Position numbers and translations under genes: made by a program
Assembly: GCF_001855555.1 (NCBI RefSeq)
Contig: NZ_MKCT01000056.1
Coordinates: 1-40,785 of the forward strand
Reading direction: 5' to 3'
DNA: 40,785 bases
Source of the DNA: Chromobacterium sphagni
Lineage (GTDB): Bacteria; Pseudomonadota; Gammaproteobacteria; Burkholderiales; Chromobacteriaceae
Part shown: positions 1-8,482 of the stretch, piece by piece
Layout of the letters: every line of letters begins with the position of its first letter
Numbering within the stretch: position 1 is the first letter of the stretch
Notes under the pieces: generated by a model
Told to the model about the DNA's origin: nothing
The model's input: the letters and a program-made list of their open reading frames with translations, nothing else
The model's database searches: none

Positions 1-282
1 GCGCAGGAAGCCGGCCACCCAGCGCCACTGCGCCGGCTCCAGCCGCGGCCGGAACAGCAGCGGAGCGTCGTCGCGCCACAGCCAGCGCAACACCTGCCAC
101 GGCGCGCGCGGATTTGCCCAAGGCTCCGACTGGCTGACCGACAGCTGGCCGCCATTGGCAAAACTGGTTTCCCGCGCCGCGCCGCAGGCGCGCTCCACCA
201 CCACCACCTCATGCCCCATCCTGGCCAGGAACCAGGCGGTGGACACGCCCACCACCCCGGCGCCGAGTACCGCCACTCGCAT
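1..282 (-). CDS. dadA: D-amino acid dehydrogenase, small subunit (N-terminal part only)
   Basis: The gene starts with the ATG at 282 and runs off the left edge, so only the first 94 codons are present. The protein opens with a Rossmann FAD/NAD-binding fingerprint (VAVLGAGVVGVSTAWFLA, then VVVVER at the end of the second beta strand). The SFANGGQLS and APW segments that follow are typical of DadA. DadA is a membrane-associated flavoenzyme that oxidises D-amino acids such as D-alanine to 2-oxo acids and passes electrons to the respiratory chain. The catalytic and C-terminal parts lie outside the window. A related FAD-dependent oxidoreductase of the DAO family cannot be fully excluded from 94 residues, but the N-terminal match to DadA is good. 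Confidence 0.85.
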   Translation of the reverse strand, partial: MRVAVLGAGVVGVSTAWFLARMGHEVVVVERACGAARETSFANGGQLSVSQSEPWANPRAPWQVLRWLWRDDAPLLFRPRLEPAQWRWVAGFLR

Positions 283-303
283 TTTGCCTCCATCCGACAA
301 GAC

Positions 304-388
304 AACGGGCAAGACTGGCTTGCCCGTTCAAGACGTGATGTTAATGGCAATCGCCCGCCGCGGCGACTGTTTTGTCAGACAAACAGTC
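304..388. repeat. two inverted repeats between cheR and dadA
   Basis: A perfect 10-bp inverted repeat lies at 304-313/319-328 (arms AACGGGCAAG and CTTGCCCGTT, 5-base loop). A second dyad covers 365-388 (GACTGTTT...AAACAGTC, with an extra GTC/GAC pairing past one bulged T) and touches the cheR stop codon. Neither has a T tract on the minus strand, on which both flanking genes are read. The second is followed by TATTTTTT on the plus strand. They may be RNA hairpins separating cheR from dadA, but neither is a clear intrinsic terminator. Confidence 0.4.
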
Positions 389-1245
389 TATTTTTTGGCG
401 TGTTCATAAACCGTCTTGCCACGCAGATGAAAGTAGTCCGAGGCGAAGTAGAAGTTTTCCGAATGGCCGACAAACAGCAGGCCGTCGGACTTGAGCAGCG
501 GCGCGAAGCGCTTGAGCACTCCGAACTGGGTGTCACGGTCGAAATAGATCATCACGTTGCGGCAGAAGATGGCGTCGAATTGTTTCTTCACCGCCCAGTT
601 GCTTTCCACCAGATTCAGCCGCTGGAAAGTGATCATATTGCGCAGCGCCGCCTTGGCCTGGTAACTGCCGTCCGCCAGCTTGTCGAAGTATTTGACCGCG
701 TGGCCGGCCGGCAGCCTGGCGATCTTGTCGGCCGGATAGATGCCCTTGCGGCCGGTTTCCAGCACACTGGTGTCCAGATCGGTGGCGAACACGCTGATAT
801 TCGGCTTGGACATGCCGGGGAAAGCCTCCAGCGCGGTGATGGCCAGCGAGTAAGGCTCCTCGCCGGTAGAAGCCGCCGCGCACCAGATCGCCAACTCGCC
901 GCTGGCCGCTGCCTTTTTCTTCAGATGCTCGGACAGGATGGGGAAATGGTGCTCTTCGCGGAAGAAGAAAGTCAGGTTGGTGGTCAGCGCGTTGACGAAC
1001 TGCTCGAATTCGCGCTTGCCGCCGATGGACTCCAGGAAATCGACATAGGCGGCGAAACCCGGCAGCTTCAATTCGCGGATGCGGCGCACCAGCCGGCCGT
1101 AAACCATGTCCTTCTTGGACGGATTGAGGGCGATGCCCGCTTCTTTGTAAATCAGCTTGCGTATGCGTTCGAAGTCGGCGTCGCTGAAGGCGAACTCGCG
1201 GTTGAATTCAATCTTGGGCAATACCACCGGCGGCAGCTTGTTCAT
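388..1245 (-). CDS. cheR: CheR chemotaxis protein methyltransferase
   Basis: This 285-residue protein has the CheR architecture. An N-terminal all-alpha domain comes first (about residues 20-80: DFERIRKLIYKEAGI and the RLVRRIREL stretch). A SAM-dependent methyltransferase domain follows. Visible family motifs are FFREEHHF, the SAM-binding AASTGEEPYS, ATDLDTSVL, FDAIFCRNVMIYF and the C-terminal GHSEN. CheR uses SAM to methylate glutamates on chemoreceptor signalling domains, opposing the esterase CheB in adaptation. No other chemotaxis gene lies nearby, so this copy is either outside the main che cluster or serves a separate array. The start at 1245 gives a normal family length. A terminator upstream at 1261-1287 separates it from erpA, so it probably has its own promoter. 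Confidence 0.92.
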   Translation of the reverse strand: MNKLPPVVLPKIEFNREFAFSDADFERIRKLIYKEAGIALNPSKKDMVYGRLVRRIRELKLPGFAAYVDFLESIGGKREFEQFVNALTTNLTFFFREEHHFPILSEHLKKKAAASGELAIWCAAASTGEEPYSLAITALEAFPGMSKPNISVFATDLDTSVLETGRKGIYPADKIARLPAGHAVKYFDKLADGSYQAKAALRNMITFQRLNLVESNWAVKKQFDAIFCRNVMIYFDRDTQFGVLKRFAPLLKSDGLLFVGHSENFYFASDYFHLRGKTVYEHAKK

Positions 1246-1260
1246 GTACGGGATTCCAGC

Positions 1261-1287
1261 AAAAAGGCCCGGGCAAGTGCCCGGGCC
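1261..1287 (-). terminator. intrinsic terminator after erpA
   Basis: A perfect 9-bp GC-rich stem (GGCCCGGGC/GCCCGGGCC, 1266-1274 with 1279-1287, 4-base loop) is followed on the minus strand by five T residues (1265-1261). It sits just past the erpA stop and before the cheR start. Confidence 0.85.
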
Positions 1288-1309
1288 TGGTTCTTACCAT
1301 GGTCCAGTA

Positions 1310-1663
1310 TCACACCGAGAACGAAGAACCACAACCACAAGTGGTGGTGGCGTTCGGGTTGCGGATCACAAACTGCGAACCTTCCAGGCTTTCCTGATAG
1401 TCGATTTCGGCGCCGACCAGGTACTGGTAGCTCATCGGATCCACTAGGAAAGTCACACCCTGGCGCTCGATGGCGGTGTCGTCCTCGTTGGCGATCTCAT
1501 CGAAGGTGAAACCGTATTGGAAACCGGAACAGCCGCCGCCGGAGACGAAGACGCGCAGCTTCAGGTCGGGATTGCCCTCTTCCGCGATCAGATCCTGCAC
1601 CTTGGTGCAGGCGCTGTCGGTGAAGTTGATCGGGCACGGCATTTCGGTAGCAGCTTCTGTCAT
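1310..1663 (-). CDS. erpA: ErpA, A-type iron-sulfur cluster insertion protein
   Basis: This 117-residue A-type carrier receives Fe-S clusters from the Isc machinery and passes them to apo-targets such as IspG/IspH. The three conserved cysteines are visible: one in [12 protein letters not shown] and the C-terminal pair in [10 protein letters not shown]. Length and sequence fit ErpA rather than IscA or SufA, and there is no isc operon next to it. The start at 1663 has a strong GAGG ribosome-binding site. It is followed by its own terminator. An IscR-like dyad at 1702-1726 suggests iron-sulfur-responsive control, as is known for erpA in Escherichia coli. Confidence 0.95.
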   Translation of the reverse strand: MTEAATEMPCPINFTDSACTKVQDLIAEEGNPDLKLRVFVSGGGCSGFQYGFTFDEIANEDDTAIERQGVTFLVDPMSYQYLVGAEIDYQESLEGSQFVIRNPNATTTCGCGSSFSV

Positions 1664-1701
1664 GTGTAACCTCGCAATTCAATCAGGCCGGTATGCGGCC
1701 A

Positions 1702-1726
1702 TTCACCCACTATTTTAGTCGGATAT
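1702..1726 (-). promoter_or_regulatory. putative type 1 IscR site and erpA promoter region
   Basis: On the minus strand this reads ATATCCGACT, AAAAT, AGTGGGTGAA. The published type 1 IscR consensus is ATASYYGACTRWWWYAGTCRRSTAT. The two half-sites GACT and AGTg and the A/T centre match, with deviations at the S, at one C of AGTC, and at the right end. A TAAAAT -10-like hexamer lies inside it, about 45 bp upstream of the erpA ATG, so binding would be expected to repress. The match was made by eye. Confidence 0.55.
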
Positions 1727-1763
1727 CGGGGCGGATGGCGAGCATTCAAGCCCCTGCGCGCCA

Positions 1764-2792
1764 TCAAGGCAACAGCGGCACCACATCCAGCCCATCCTGC
1801 TCCGGCAGACCGAACATCAGGTTCATGTTCTGCACCGCCTGGCCGGCCGCGCCTTTGACCAGATTGTCTATCACCGACAATACCACCACAGTGTCGCCCC
1901 CCTGCGGCCGATGGACCGCGATGCGGCACAGATTGGCGCCACGCACCGAGCGCGTCTCCGGGTGACTGCCGGCCGGCAGCACATCGACAAAGGCTTCGCC
2001 GGCGTAGCGCCGCTCGAACAGCTGCTGCAGATCGATCTCCCTGGACAGGCGGCCGTACAGGGTAGCGTGAATGCCGCGTATCATCGGCGTCAGGTGCGGC
2101 ACGAAGGTCAGCCCCACCGCGTTGCCCGTCGCCCGGGACAGGCCTTGGCGGATTTCCGGCAGATGGCGGTGGCCGGCCACGCCGTAAGCCTTGAAGGAAT
2201 CGCCGGCCTCGGCCAGCAAAGCGCCGATTTCACCCTTGCGCCCCGCCCCGGACACGCCGGACTTGCAGTCGGCGATCAGGCTGGACGGATCAATCGCGCC
2301 GGCTTCCAGCAAGGGCAGGAAGCCCAGTTGCACCGCGGTCGGATAGCAGCCTGGATTGGCCACCAGCCGCGCGCGGCGTATGGCTTCGCGGTTGACTTCC
2401 GGCAAACCGTAGACCGCGTCGGCAATCAGTTGCGGAGCGGCATGCTTGACGCCGTACCATTGCTCCCATTCCTGCACATCCTGGATGCGGAAGTCGGCCG
2501 CCAGGTCTATCACCCGCACGCCGGCATCCAGAAGCGCGCTTGCCTCCTGCATCGCGATGCCGTTGGGCGTGGCGAAGAACACCACATCGCATTTCTGCAA
2601 ACGGGCCTCGTCCGGCGTGGTGAACGCCAGATCGATGCGGCCGCGCAAGCTGGGAAACATGTCGTCGACGCGGATGCCCGCATCCTTGCGCGAGGTCACC
2701 GCCGTCACCCTGGCCTGCGGATGCTTGGCCAGCAAGCGCAGCAATTCCACACCGGTGTATCCGGTTCCTCCGACGATCCCAACCTTGATCAT
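1764..2792 (-). CDS. argC: N-acetyl-gamma-glutamyl-phosphate reductase
   Basis: This 342-residue NADPH-dependent enzyme of arginine synthesis reduces N-acetylglutamyl phosphate to the semialdehyde. The protein begins [20 protein letters not shown], a nucleotide-binding fingerprint typical of ArgC. The catalytic cysteine is in [10 protein letters not shown]. The C-terminal half contains [10 protein letters not shown] and [11 protein letters not shown], both family hallmarks. The frame stays open 30 codons further upstream, but the ATG at 2792 matches the usual N-terminus and has AAGGG upstream, so I chose it. It sits alone between the ribosomal-protein operon terminator and erpA, as arg genes often do in Betaproteobacteria. 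Confidence 0.95.
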   Translation of the reverse strand: MIKVGIVGGTGYTGVELLRLLAKHPQARVTAVTSRKDAGIRVDDMFPSLRGRIDLAFTTPDEARLQKCDVVFFATPNGIAMQEASALLDAGVRVIDLAADFRIQDVQEWEQWYGVKHAAPQLIADAVYGLPEVNREAIRRARLVANPGCYPTAVQLGFLPLLEAGAIDPSSLIADCKSGVSGAGRKGEIGALLAEAGDSFKAYGVAGHRHLPEIRQGLSRATGNAVGLTFVPHLTPMIRGIHATLYGRLSREIDLQQLFERRYAGEAFVDVLPAGSHPETRSVRGANLCRIAVHRPQGGDTVVVLSVIDNLVKGAAGQAVQNMNLMFGLPEQDGLDVVPLLP

Positions 2793-2880
2793 GGCCAGCC
2801 CTTTACATAAAAAAATGTCGCAAAGGCGACAGTTTAGGCAGCGTAGGCTGTGGCGGCAAGTGCACAGCGGCACAAAAAAC

Positions 2881-2915
2881 AAAAAAACCGCCGGGCCGAA
2901 GCCAAGCGGTTTTTT
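2881..2915 (-). terminator. terminator of the rplM-rpsI operon
   Basis: The hairpin has arms AAAAAACCGC and GCGGTTTTTT around a smaller GGC-CGAA-GCC stem, and lies 22 bases past the rpsI stop. On the minus strand it ends in seven T residues. The symmetrical A/T flanks could make it work in both directions. Confidence 0.8.
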
Positions 2916-2936
2916 GCGAAAACAGTATCCGGCGAA

Positions 2937-3329
2937 TTAACGCTTGGAGAACTGCTTGGCGCGACGTGCTTTGCGCAGGCCAACCTTTTTACGCTCAACT
3001 TCACGAGCGTCGCGGGTCACGTAGCCTGCAGCCGACAGAGCCGGCTTCAGAACTGCGTCGAAGTCGATCAGGGCACGGGTGATGCCATGACGGATCGCGC
3101 CGGCTTGGCCGGTTTCGCCGCCGCCAACCACGTTTACTTTGATGTCAAAGGATTCGAGGTTTTCGGTCAGGACCAGCGGCTGGCGGATAACCATGCGACC
3201 GGTTTCACGGGCAAAATACTCGTCAACCGGCTTGCCGTTAACGATGATCTGGCCGGAACCCTTTTGCATGAACACGCGAGCAACGGAGCTCTTGCGACGG
3301 CCGGTGCCGTAGTAGTATTTACCGTTCAT
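2937..3329 (-). CDS. rpsI: 30S ribosomal protein S9
   Basis: This 130-residue S9 (uS9) begins [20 protein letters not shown] and ends in the basic tail RRAKQFSKR, whose last residues contact P-site tRNA in the ribosome. The [15 protein letters not shown] segment is diagnostic. It lies 15 bases downstream of rplM, with AAGG before its ATG, and is the last gene of the two-gene operon. Codon choice is strongly biased, as expected for a highly expressed gene. Confidence 0.98.
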   Translation of the reverse strand: MNGKYYYGTGRRKSSVARVFMQKGSGQIIVNGKPVDEYFARETGRMVIRQPLVLTENLESFDIKVNVVGGGETGQAGAIRHGITRALIDFDAVLKPALSAAGYVTRDAREVERKKVGLRKARRAKQFSKR

Positions 3330-3344
3330 TGTTATGCCTTAAAA

Positions 3345-3773
3345 TCAGATTTCCAGCACTTTGGGCTGTTGGGCGGAGTGCGGATGCTCGGAACCAGAGT
3401 ACACCTTGAGCTTCTTGATCATGGCGTAACCCAGCGGACCCTTCGGCAGCATGCCTTTTACGGCCTTTTCCAGAACGCGCTCCGGGAACTGGTTTTGCAG
3501 TTCGGTGAAGTTGCGCTCGTAGATGCCGCCCGGGTAACCGGAGTGACGGTAGTACTTTTTGTCCAGAGCTTTGGTACCGGTAACACGCAGCTTCTCAACA
3601 TTCACCACGACGATGAAATCGCCAGTGTCAACGTGAGGAGTGAATTCCGGCTTGTGTTTGCCACGCAGGCGGCGGGCGATTTCGGCAGCAAGGCGACCCA
3701 GCACCTTATCGGCGGCGTCGACCACGTACCATTCGCGCTTTACCTCATGCGGCTTGGCAGAAAAGGTCTTCAT
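3345..3773 (-). CDS. rplM: 50S ribosomal protein L13
   Basis: This 142-residue L13 (uL13) is an early-assembling large-subunit protein that binds 23S rRNA. Family landmarks are [15 protein letters not shown], the [13 protein letters not shown] segment, [10 protein letters not shown] and the GMLPKGPLG stretch. It is the first gene of the rplM-rpsI operon. Its ATG has a GGAAGAG ribosome-binding site, and a strong sigma-70 promoter lies about 35 bases upstream. Confidence 0.98.
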   Translation of the reverse strand: MKTFSAKPHEVKREWYVVDAADKVLGRLAAEIARRLRGKHKPEFTPHVDTGDFIVVVNVEKLRVTGTKALDKKYYRHSGYPGGIYERNFTELQNQFPERVLEKAVKGMLPKGPLGYAMIKKLKVYSGSEHPHSAQQPKVLEI

Positions 3774-3807
3774 GGAACTCTTCCATCGTAATTCTTGAAA
3801 GTTACGG

Positions 3808-3837
3808 ATTCTAGTGCAGTGGCTGGGTAGCTGTCAA
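3808..3837 (-). promoter_or_regulatory. sigma-70 promoter of rplM-rpsI
   Basis: On the minus strand there is a perfect -35 TTGACA (3837-3832), an 18-bp spacer and -10 TAGAAT (3813-3808). Transcription should begin near 3800, giving a leader of about 27 bases before the rplM ATG. It lies downstream of the small-RNA terminator at 3902, so the two units are independent. Confidence 0.8.
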
Positions 3838-3901
3838 ACCCTTGTGACACAACAGATTTCCGCAAGGCGGCAAACGACGGAATCCGGGCGGAAAAACAGA
3901 C

Positions 3902-4005
3902 AAAAAAAAAGCGCAACGCTGAGGCGTGTTGCGCCAAGTTCCACCTTAGAAGGAGGATGGAGGAGACAACACCAGGAACGCCACAGTGCGTAACGCCCTG
4001 ATGCA
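3902..4005 (-). ncRNA. candidate small regulatory RNA (~104 nt)
   Basis: A complete small transcription unit sits in the 386-bp gap between rplM and deoD. It has a sigma-70 promoter at 4040-4012, a predicted 5' end near 4005, and a strong intrinsic terminator (GCGCAAC...GTTGCGC followed by nine T residues, 3935-3902). By hand the RNA folds into three stem-loops: a 7-bp CAUCAGG/CCUGGUG stem, a small CCUCCU/AGGUGG hairpin with one mismatch, and the terminator. Between the first two is an unpaired C-rich segment containing CUCCUCC, complementary to Shine-Dalgarno sequences. The short stretches open for translation have no convincing ribosome-binding site. The layout resembles Hfq-dependent trans-acting sRNAs, for example the sibling sRNAs of Neisseria with their CUCCU loops. 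I cannot confirm homology. Confidence 0.6.
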
Positions 4006-4011
4006 ATACCA

Positions 4012-4040
4012 ATTATCGGTATCCCATCGGGATTAGGCAA
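4012..4040 (-). promoter_or_regulatory. sigma-70 promoter of the candidate small RNA
   Basis: On the minus strand -35 TTGCCT (4040-4035), exactly 17 bp, then -10 GATAAT (4017-4012). No gene start lies between this promoter and the T-rich terminator at 3902, which is the main reason for calling the small RNA. Confidence 0.65.
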
Positions 4041-4105
4041 GCACTTTTTGTGCAGTGCACGATAAATGCGGTGCGCCAATGACACACCATGTTGCGCAAA
4101 GCATG

Positions 4106-4140
4106 AACCGGCGCGACGGAACCCTCCCGCCGCGCCAGTT
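4106..4140 (-). terminator. hairpin just after deoD, possible weak terminator
   Basis: A 10-bp stem (4106-4115 with 4131-4140; one G-U pair in the minus-strand RNA) closes a 15-base loop 20 bases past the deoD stop. The T tract after it is poor (CATGCTTTGC), so it may stabilise the deo mRNA 3' end rather than stop transcription. Confidence 0.4.
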
Positions 4141-4159
4141 TTTCCGCAAAATCAGCGCC

Positions 4160-4870
4160 TTACAGCTTCACTGCCGCGTCCAGCGCCACTTCCATCATGT
4201 CGCGGAAGGAGGTCTGGCGCTCCTCGGCGCTGGTGGCCTCGCCGGTCGGAATAATGTCCGACACGGTCAGAATGCCCACCGCGCGCGCGCCGTACTGGGC
4301 GGCCACGCTGTAGATGCCGGCCAGCTCCATTTCGATCACGTTGACCTGCATCCTGGCCAGCACCTCCAGCATGTTCGGCTGCACGCCGTAGAACAGGTCG
4401 GCGGAGAACACATTGCCGACGGTGATCTTCTTGCCCTGCTCGGCGGCGGTGTCCACCACCGTGCGCAGCAGGGTGTAATCGGCGATAGCGGCGTAATCGT
4501 GGTCGTGGAAGCGCATGCGGTTGACCTTGCTGTCGGTCGACGCGCCCATCGCGACGAACAGCTCGCGCAGCTTGATGTCGGGTGTCACCGCGCCGCAGGA
4601 GCCGATGCGGATGATGTTCTTGACGCCGTAGTCCTTGACCAGCTCGGTGGTGTAGATGCTGGCGGACGGAATGCCCATGCCATGCGCCATCACAGACAGT
4701 CGCTTGCCCTTGTAGCTGCCGGTGTAGCCGAAGATGTTGCGCACGTTGGTGACCTGCTCGGCGCCCTCCAGGAAGGTTTCGGCGATCAGCTGCGCGCGCA
4801 GCGGGTCGCCCGGCATCAGTATGGTTTCGGCGAAGGCGCCATCCTTGGCGTTGATATGCGGGGTTGCCAT
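4160..4870 (-). CDS. deoD: purine nucleoside phosphorylase DeoD
   Basis: This 236-residue hexameric-type PNP phosphorolyses purine (deoxy)nucleosides to the free base and (deoxy)ribose-1-phosphate. Visible motifs are [10 protein letters not shown] near the N-terminus, the phosphate-site segment [18 protein letters not shown] and the catalytic TVSD (Asp equivalent to E. coli Asp204) followed by ERQTSF with the partner arginine. A GAGGAG ribosome-binding site precedes the ATG. It is the last gene of deoC-deoA-deoB-deoD, the same order as in enterobacteria. Its product deoxyribose-1-phosphate is isomerised by DeoB and cleaved by DeoC. Confidence 0.96.
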   Translation of the reverse strand: MATPHINAKDGAFAETILMPGDPLRAQLIAETFLEGAEQVTNVRNIFGYTGSYKGKRLSVMAHGMGIPSASIYTTELVKDYGVKNIIRIGSCGAVTPDIKLRELFVAMGASTDSKVNRMRFHDHDYAAIADYTLLRTVVDTAAEQGKKITVGNVFSADLFYGVQPNMLEVLARMQVNVIEMELAGIYSVAAQYGARAVGILTVSDIIPTGEATSAEERQTSFRDMMEVALDAAVKL

Positions 4871-4899
4871 TCAAGGTCTCCTCTAGAAATCGGTCTGGC

Positions 4900-4953
4900 C
4901 ACGGTCCGCGGCGCGGACCGTGAAAATGGGAACGGGCCGCCTAAGCGGCCCGT
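4900..4953 (-). terminator. paired hairpins between deoB and deoD
   Basis: Two perfect stems lie in the 94-bp gap: 4932-4940/4945-4953 (ACGGGCCGC/GCGGCCCGT), followed on the minus strand by TCCCATTTT, and 4900-4909/4913-4922 (CACGGTCCGC/GCGGACCGTG). The first could be a partial terminator that lowers deoD relative to deoB, and the second may act as an mRNA processing or stability element. Confidence 0.45.
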
Positions 4954-4964
4954 CATTGCCTGGA

Positions 4965-6182
4965 TCAGTCCAGGAAGGACGTGCCGTAATCCATCGCCGG
5001 CAGGCCCAGGTGGCTGGCGACGCTCTGGCCGATATCGGCGAAGGTGGCGCGTTCGCCGATGGCGCCCGGCTTCACCCTCCTGCCGTAACACAGCACCGGG
5101 ATATGCTCGCGGGTGTGGTCGGAACCGGGCCAGGTGGGATCGCAGCCGTGATCGGCGGACAAGATCAGGATATCGTCGTCGCCAAGCGCCGCCATCACCT
5201 CGGGCAGGCGCGCGTCGAACTCCTCCAAAGCGGCGGCGTAGCCCGCGGTATTGCGGCGATGGCCGTAGCTGGAGTCGAAATCGACGAAGTTGGCCATGAT
5301 GATGGCCGGCTTGTCCTGATGCTGATGCATGGCGGTCAGCGTGGCGTCCCACAATTGGTCGAAGCCGGTGGCCTTGTGCTTGTGGGTGATGCCGACATGA
5401 GCGTAGATGTCGGCGATCTTGCCTATCGACACCACGTCGCCGCCGGCGTCGGCCAGCTTCTTCAACACCGTAGGCGCCGGCGGCTCCACCGCCAGATCCT
5501 TGCGGTTGCCGGTACGGGCGAACTTGCCCGCGCCCTCGCCGACGAAGGGCCGGGCGATCACGCGGCCTATATTGTAAGGCTCCAGCAGCTCGCGGGTGAT
5601 CTTGCACAGCTGGTACAGCCGTTCCAGCCCGAAGGTCTCTTCGTGGCAGGCGATCTGGAACACCGAATCGGCCGAGGTGTAGAAGATGGGCTTGCCGCTC
5701 TTCATATGCTCCTCGCCCAGACGGTCGAGTATCTCGGTGCCGGAGGCGTGGCAGTTGCCCAGATAGCCCGGTAGCCCGGCCTGCTCGACGATGGCGTCCA
5801 GCAGCTCCTGCGGGAAACTGTCGTCGTGGTCGCTGAAGTAGCCCCAGTCGAACAGCACCGGCACGCCGGCGATCTCCCAGTGGCCGGATGGGGTGTCCTT
5901 GCCGCTGGAAATCTCCCGCGCGTAACCGTAGGCCGCTTCCGGCGCCGCCGCGTCCATTCCTTCCGGGAAATAGCCCGACGACAGCCGGCAGGCGTGAGCC
6001 AGGCCCATCCGCGACAGGTTCGGCAGCTTGAGCGGGCCATTGCGGCCGATATCGGCGCGCCCTGCGGCCGCCTCCATCGCGATATGGCCCAACGTGTTGC
6101 TGCCGGTGTCCCCGAACTTGGGCGCGTCGGCCGCCGCGCCTATGCCCAGCGAGTCGAGGATTAATATGATTGCGCGTTTCAT
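4965..6182 (-). CDS. deoB: phosphopentomutase DeoB
   Basis: This 405-residue enzyme interconverts ribose or deoxyribose 1-phosphate and 5-phosphate. It belongs to the alkaline-phosphatase superfamily and uses manganese. Metal-binding and family motifs are [14 protein letters not shown] at the N-terminus, GNTLGH-like [20 protein letters not shown] (containing the phosphorylated Thr of the family), [12 protein letters not shown], and the C-terminal [25 protein letters not shown] ribosome-binding site lies before the ATG. It is 15 bases downstream of deoA, so these two genes are cotranscribed. Confidence 0.96.
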   Translation of the reverse strand: MKRAIILILDSLGIGAAADAPKFGDTGSNTLGHIAMEAAAGRADIGRNGPLKLPNLSRMGLAHACRLSSGYFPEGMDAAAPEAAYGYAREISSGKDTPSGHWEIAGVPVLFDWGYFSDHDDSFPQELLDAIVEQAGLPGYLGNCHASGTEILDRLGEEHMKSGKPIFYTSADSVFQIACHEETFGLERLYQLCKITRELLEPYNIGRVIARPFVGEGAGKFARTGNRKDLAVEPPAPTVLKKLADAGGDVVSIGKIADIYAHVGITHKHKATGFDQLWDATLTAMHQHQDKPAIIMANFVDFDSSYGHRRNTAGYAAALEEFDARLPEVMAALGDDDILILSADHGCDPTWPGSDHTREHIPVLCYGRRVKPGAIGERATFADIGQSVASHLGLPAMDYGTSFLD

Positions 6183-6197
6183 GCTGCCTCCCGGGCC

Positions 6198-7523
6198 TTA
6201 TTCGCCACGGATGATCTGGTAAACCTGCGGCAGGGTCGCCGGCGCGATTTCATCGATGCGGATGGCGGCCTTGACCCGGCGCGCCGCGTCTTCGAAGCTC
6301 GCCTCGTCGGCGGCGTGGATCATCATCAGCGGGGTGTCCCTGGCGATATTCTGACCCAGTTCGACGAACTGCGACAGTCCCACGCGGAAATCCAGCACGT
6401 CGCTGGCCAGACGGCGGCCGCCGCCCAGCGCACACACCGCCATGCCGATGCCGCGGGTGTCCATCGCACCCACGAAGCCTGCCTTGTCGGCGTATACCGG
6501 GCGCACGATGGGCGCGGGCGCCAGATGGCGGTCGTAGTTTTCCATGAAATCCACCGGGCCGCCCAGCGCGGTCACCATGCGGCCGAAGATCTCGGCGGCG
6601 CGGCCGGAATCCAGCGCAGCCTGCAGCTTGGCGCGGGCGTCGGCGTCGTCCTGCGCCAGCTTGCCGCCGATCAGCATCTGGCTGCACAGCGCCATCGTCA
6701 CCTCGTGCAGGCGCGGGTTGCGCTCGTCGCCCTTCAGGTAGCGCACCGCCTCGCGGGTTTCGATGCTGTTGCCGGCGGTGGAGGCCAACGGCTGGCTCAT
6801 TTCGGTGATCAGCGCGGTGGTGGCCACGCCGGCGCCGTTGCCCACCTTGACGATGCGGCTGGCCAGCTCGATGGACTTCTCCATCGTCGGCATGAAGGCG
6901 CCGCTGCCGGCCTTGACGTCCATCACCAGCACATCCAGGCCGGCCGCCAGTTTCTTCGACAGGATGGAGGCGGTGATCAGCGCGATGGACTCGACCGTGG
7001 CGGTGACGTCGCGGGTGGCGTAGAAGCGGCGGTCGGCCGGCGCCAGGTCGGAAGTCTGGCCGATGATGGCCACGCCGATCTCTTTCACCACCTGGCGGAA
7101 CCGCTCCGGCTCCGGAAACGGGTTGTAGCCCGGAACCGCCGACAGCTTGTCCAGCGTGCCGCCGGTGTGGCCCAGGCCGCGGCCGGAAATCATCGGCACG
7201 AAGCCGCCGCAGGCGGCCACCATCGGCCCCAGCATCAACGACACCACGTCGCCAACGCCGCCGGTGGAGTGTTTGTCCACGATGGGGCCGGGCAGGCCCA
7301 GGTCCTGCCACTGCATGCGGCGGCCGGAGTCGCGCATCGCCAGCGCCAGGTGGACGTTCTCGTCCAGCTCCATGCCGTTGAAGTAGATGGCCATCGCCAG
7401 CGCGGCGATCTGGCTGTCGGCGACGCTGTTGTCAGTGATGCCGGCGACGAACTGCTGGATGTCCTGCTGCGACAACATCAGGCCGTCGCGTTTTTTACGA
7501 ATGATTTCTTGCGGCAAAAACAT
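6198..7523 (-). CDS. deoA: thymidine phosphorylase DeoA
   Basis: This 441-residue enzyme converts thymidine and phosphate to thymine and deoxyribose-1-phosphate. The signature KHSTGGVGD (phosphate binding) is present, with [15 protein letters not shown] and [10 protein letters not shown] further on. The open frame extends 14 codons upstream. The start at 7523 gives [14 protein letters not shown], which aligns with the N-terminus of the E. coli enzyme (440 residues), and CAGGGA lies upstream, so I chose it. It is the second gene of the deo operon. Confidence 0.96.
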   Translation of the reverse strand: MFLPQEIIRKKRDGLMLSQQDIQQFVAGITDNSVADSQIAALAMAIYFNGMELDENVHLALAMRDSGRRMQWQDLGLPGPIVDKHSTGGVGDVVSLMLGPMVAACGGFVPMISGRGLGHTGGTLDKLSAVPGYNPFPEPERFRQVVKEIGVAIIGQTSDLAPADRRFYATRDVTATVESIALITASILSKKLAAGLDVLVMDVKAGSGAFMPTMEKSIELASRIVKVGNGAGVATTALITEMSQPLASTAGNSIETREAVRYLKGDERNPRLHEVTMALCSQMLIGGKLAQDDADARAKLQAALDSGRAAEIFGRMVTALGGPVDFMENYDRHLAPAPIVRPVYADKAGFVGAMDTRGIGMAVCALGGGRRLASDVLDFRVGLSQFVELGQNIARDTPLMMIHAADEASFEDAARRVKAAIRIDEIAPATLPQVYQIIRGE

Positions 7524-7582
7524 GGCAATTTCCCTGTCTGAATCCCCTCGCCGTCGCGGAAGCAAACGGCAATGGGCGATGC

Positions 7583-7602
7583 GGCCGGGAAATCGCCCGG
7601 CC
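7583..7602. repeat. hairpin between deoC and deoA
   Basis: A perfect 7-bp inverted repeat GGCCGGG/CCCGGCC with a 6-base loop lies in the 111-bp gap between the deoC stop and the deoA start. There is no T tract, so an RNA stability or processing role is more likely than termination. Confidence 0.4.
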
Positions 7603-7634
7603 AGAGTGCGGTCAGCCCGCGTATGAGGTGCGGA

Positions 7635-8402
7635 TCAGTAGCCGCTGGTCTGCTTGGCCACGCCGCCGGCGATCTCGATCTGCAGATTGGCCAGCAGGCT
7701 GGAGGCGCCGAAGCGGAAATGGCGGGCGCTGACCCAGCCATCGCCCAGCAGGCGCTCGGCCAACGCCAGGTAGTTTGAGGCCTCGGCCGCGCTCTTCACC
7801 CCGCCGGCGGCCTTGAAGCCGCAGGCCCCGCCGGTTTCCTTGATCACCGTCAGCATGGTCTCGGCGGCCTCAAGCGTGGCGTTGACCGGCACCTTGCCGG
7901 TGGAGGTCTTGATGAAGTCGGCGCCGGCGCGGATGGAGATTTCGCTGGCCGCGCGGATCAGCGCCGCGTCCTTCAGTTCGCCGCTCTCGATGATGACTTT
8001 CAGCAGCTTGCCGCCACAGGCCTCCTTGCAGGCCCGCACCAGCTCGAAGCCGATGTCGCGGTTGCCAGCCATCAGCGCGCGATAGGGGAACACCACGTCC
8101 ACCTCGTCGGCGCCGTAGGCGATGGCGGCGCGGGTCTCGGCCACCGCGATGGCGATGTCGTCATTGCCGTGCGGGAAGTTGGTGACGGTGGCCACCTGCA
8201 CTTGCGGGCAGCCGGCTTCACGCAGCGTCTTCTTGGCGATGGGCACGAAGCGCGGGTAGACGCAGACGGCGGCGACGGTGCCGTCCGGGCTGTTGGCCTT
8301 GCGGCACAAGGCGATCACTTTTTCGTCGGTATCGTCGTCGTTGAGGGTGGTCAGGTCCATCAGCGACAGGGCGCGGCGTGCGGCTTCAATCAATGCAGAC
8401 AT
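7635..8402 (-). CDS. deoC: deoxyribose-phosphate aldolase DeoC
   Basis: This 255-residue class I aldolase splits 2-deoxyribose-5-phosphate into acetaldehyde and glyceraldehyde-3-phosphate, the last step of deoxynucleoside catabolism. The Schiff-base lysine is in FIKTSTGK, the second active-site lysine in GFKAAGGVK, and [10 protein letters not shown] carries a conserved acidic residue. It is of the enterobacterial long type. It is the first gene of deoCABD. A promoter with TTCA/TGAA half-sites and a terminator-like leader hairpin lie upstream. Confidence 0.96.
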   Translation of the reverse strand: MSALIEAARRALSLMDLTTLNDDDTDEKVIALCRKANSPDGTVAAVCVYPRFVPIAKKTLREAGCPQVQVATVTNFPHGNDDIAIAVAETRAAIAYGADEVDVVFPYRALMAGNRDIGFELVRACKEACGGKLLKVIIESGELKDAALIRAASEISIRAGADFIKTSTGKVPVNATLEAAETMLTVIKETGGACGFKAAGGVKSAAEASNYLALAERLLGDGWVSARHFRFGASSLLANLQIEIAGGVAKQTSGY

Positions 8403-8434
8403 GGTCTATCTTTCTCGAAATGCGGCCAATGGAT

Positions 8435-8463
8435 AAAAACCGCCGCCGGCATGACAGCGGTTT
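8435..8463 (-). terminator. terminator-like hairpin in the deo leader
   Basis: On the minus strand the stem AAACCGC/GCGGTTT (8463-8457 with 8443-8437, 13-base loop) runs into TTTTTA, between the predicted deo promoter (8511-8483) and the deoC ATG (8402). It may attenuate deo transcription, or it may end read-through from relA upstream. Confidence 0.45.
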
Positions 8464-8482
8464 GCCAAAGGCAATGACATGG

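Noticed and set aside
211-1509. a 432-residue plus-strand frame over cheR and erpA
   Set aside because: It spans two real genes on the other strand and their terminator, and carries no family motif.
3902-4005. assignment of the small RNA as 6S RNA
   Set aside because: It is too short and folds into three separate hairpins, not the long rod with a central bubble of 6S RNA.
3834-4085. short minus-strand frames over the small RNA region (80 and 83 residues)
   Set aside because: They overlap the rplM promoter, the sRNA promoter and its terminator, contain repetitive Phe/Cys/Leu-rich sequence and have no convincing ribosome-binding site.
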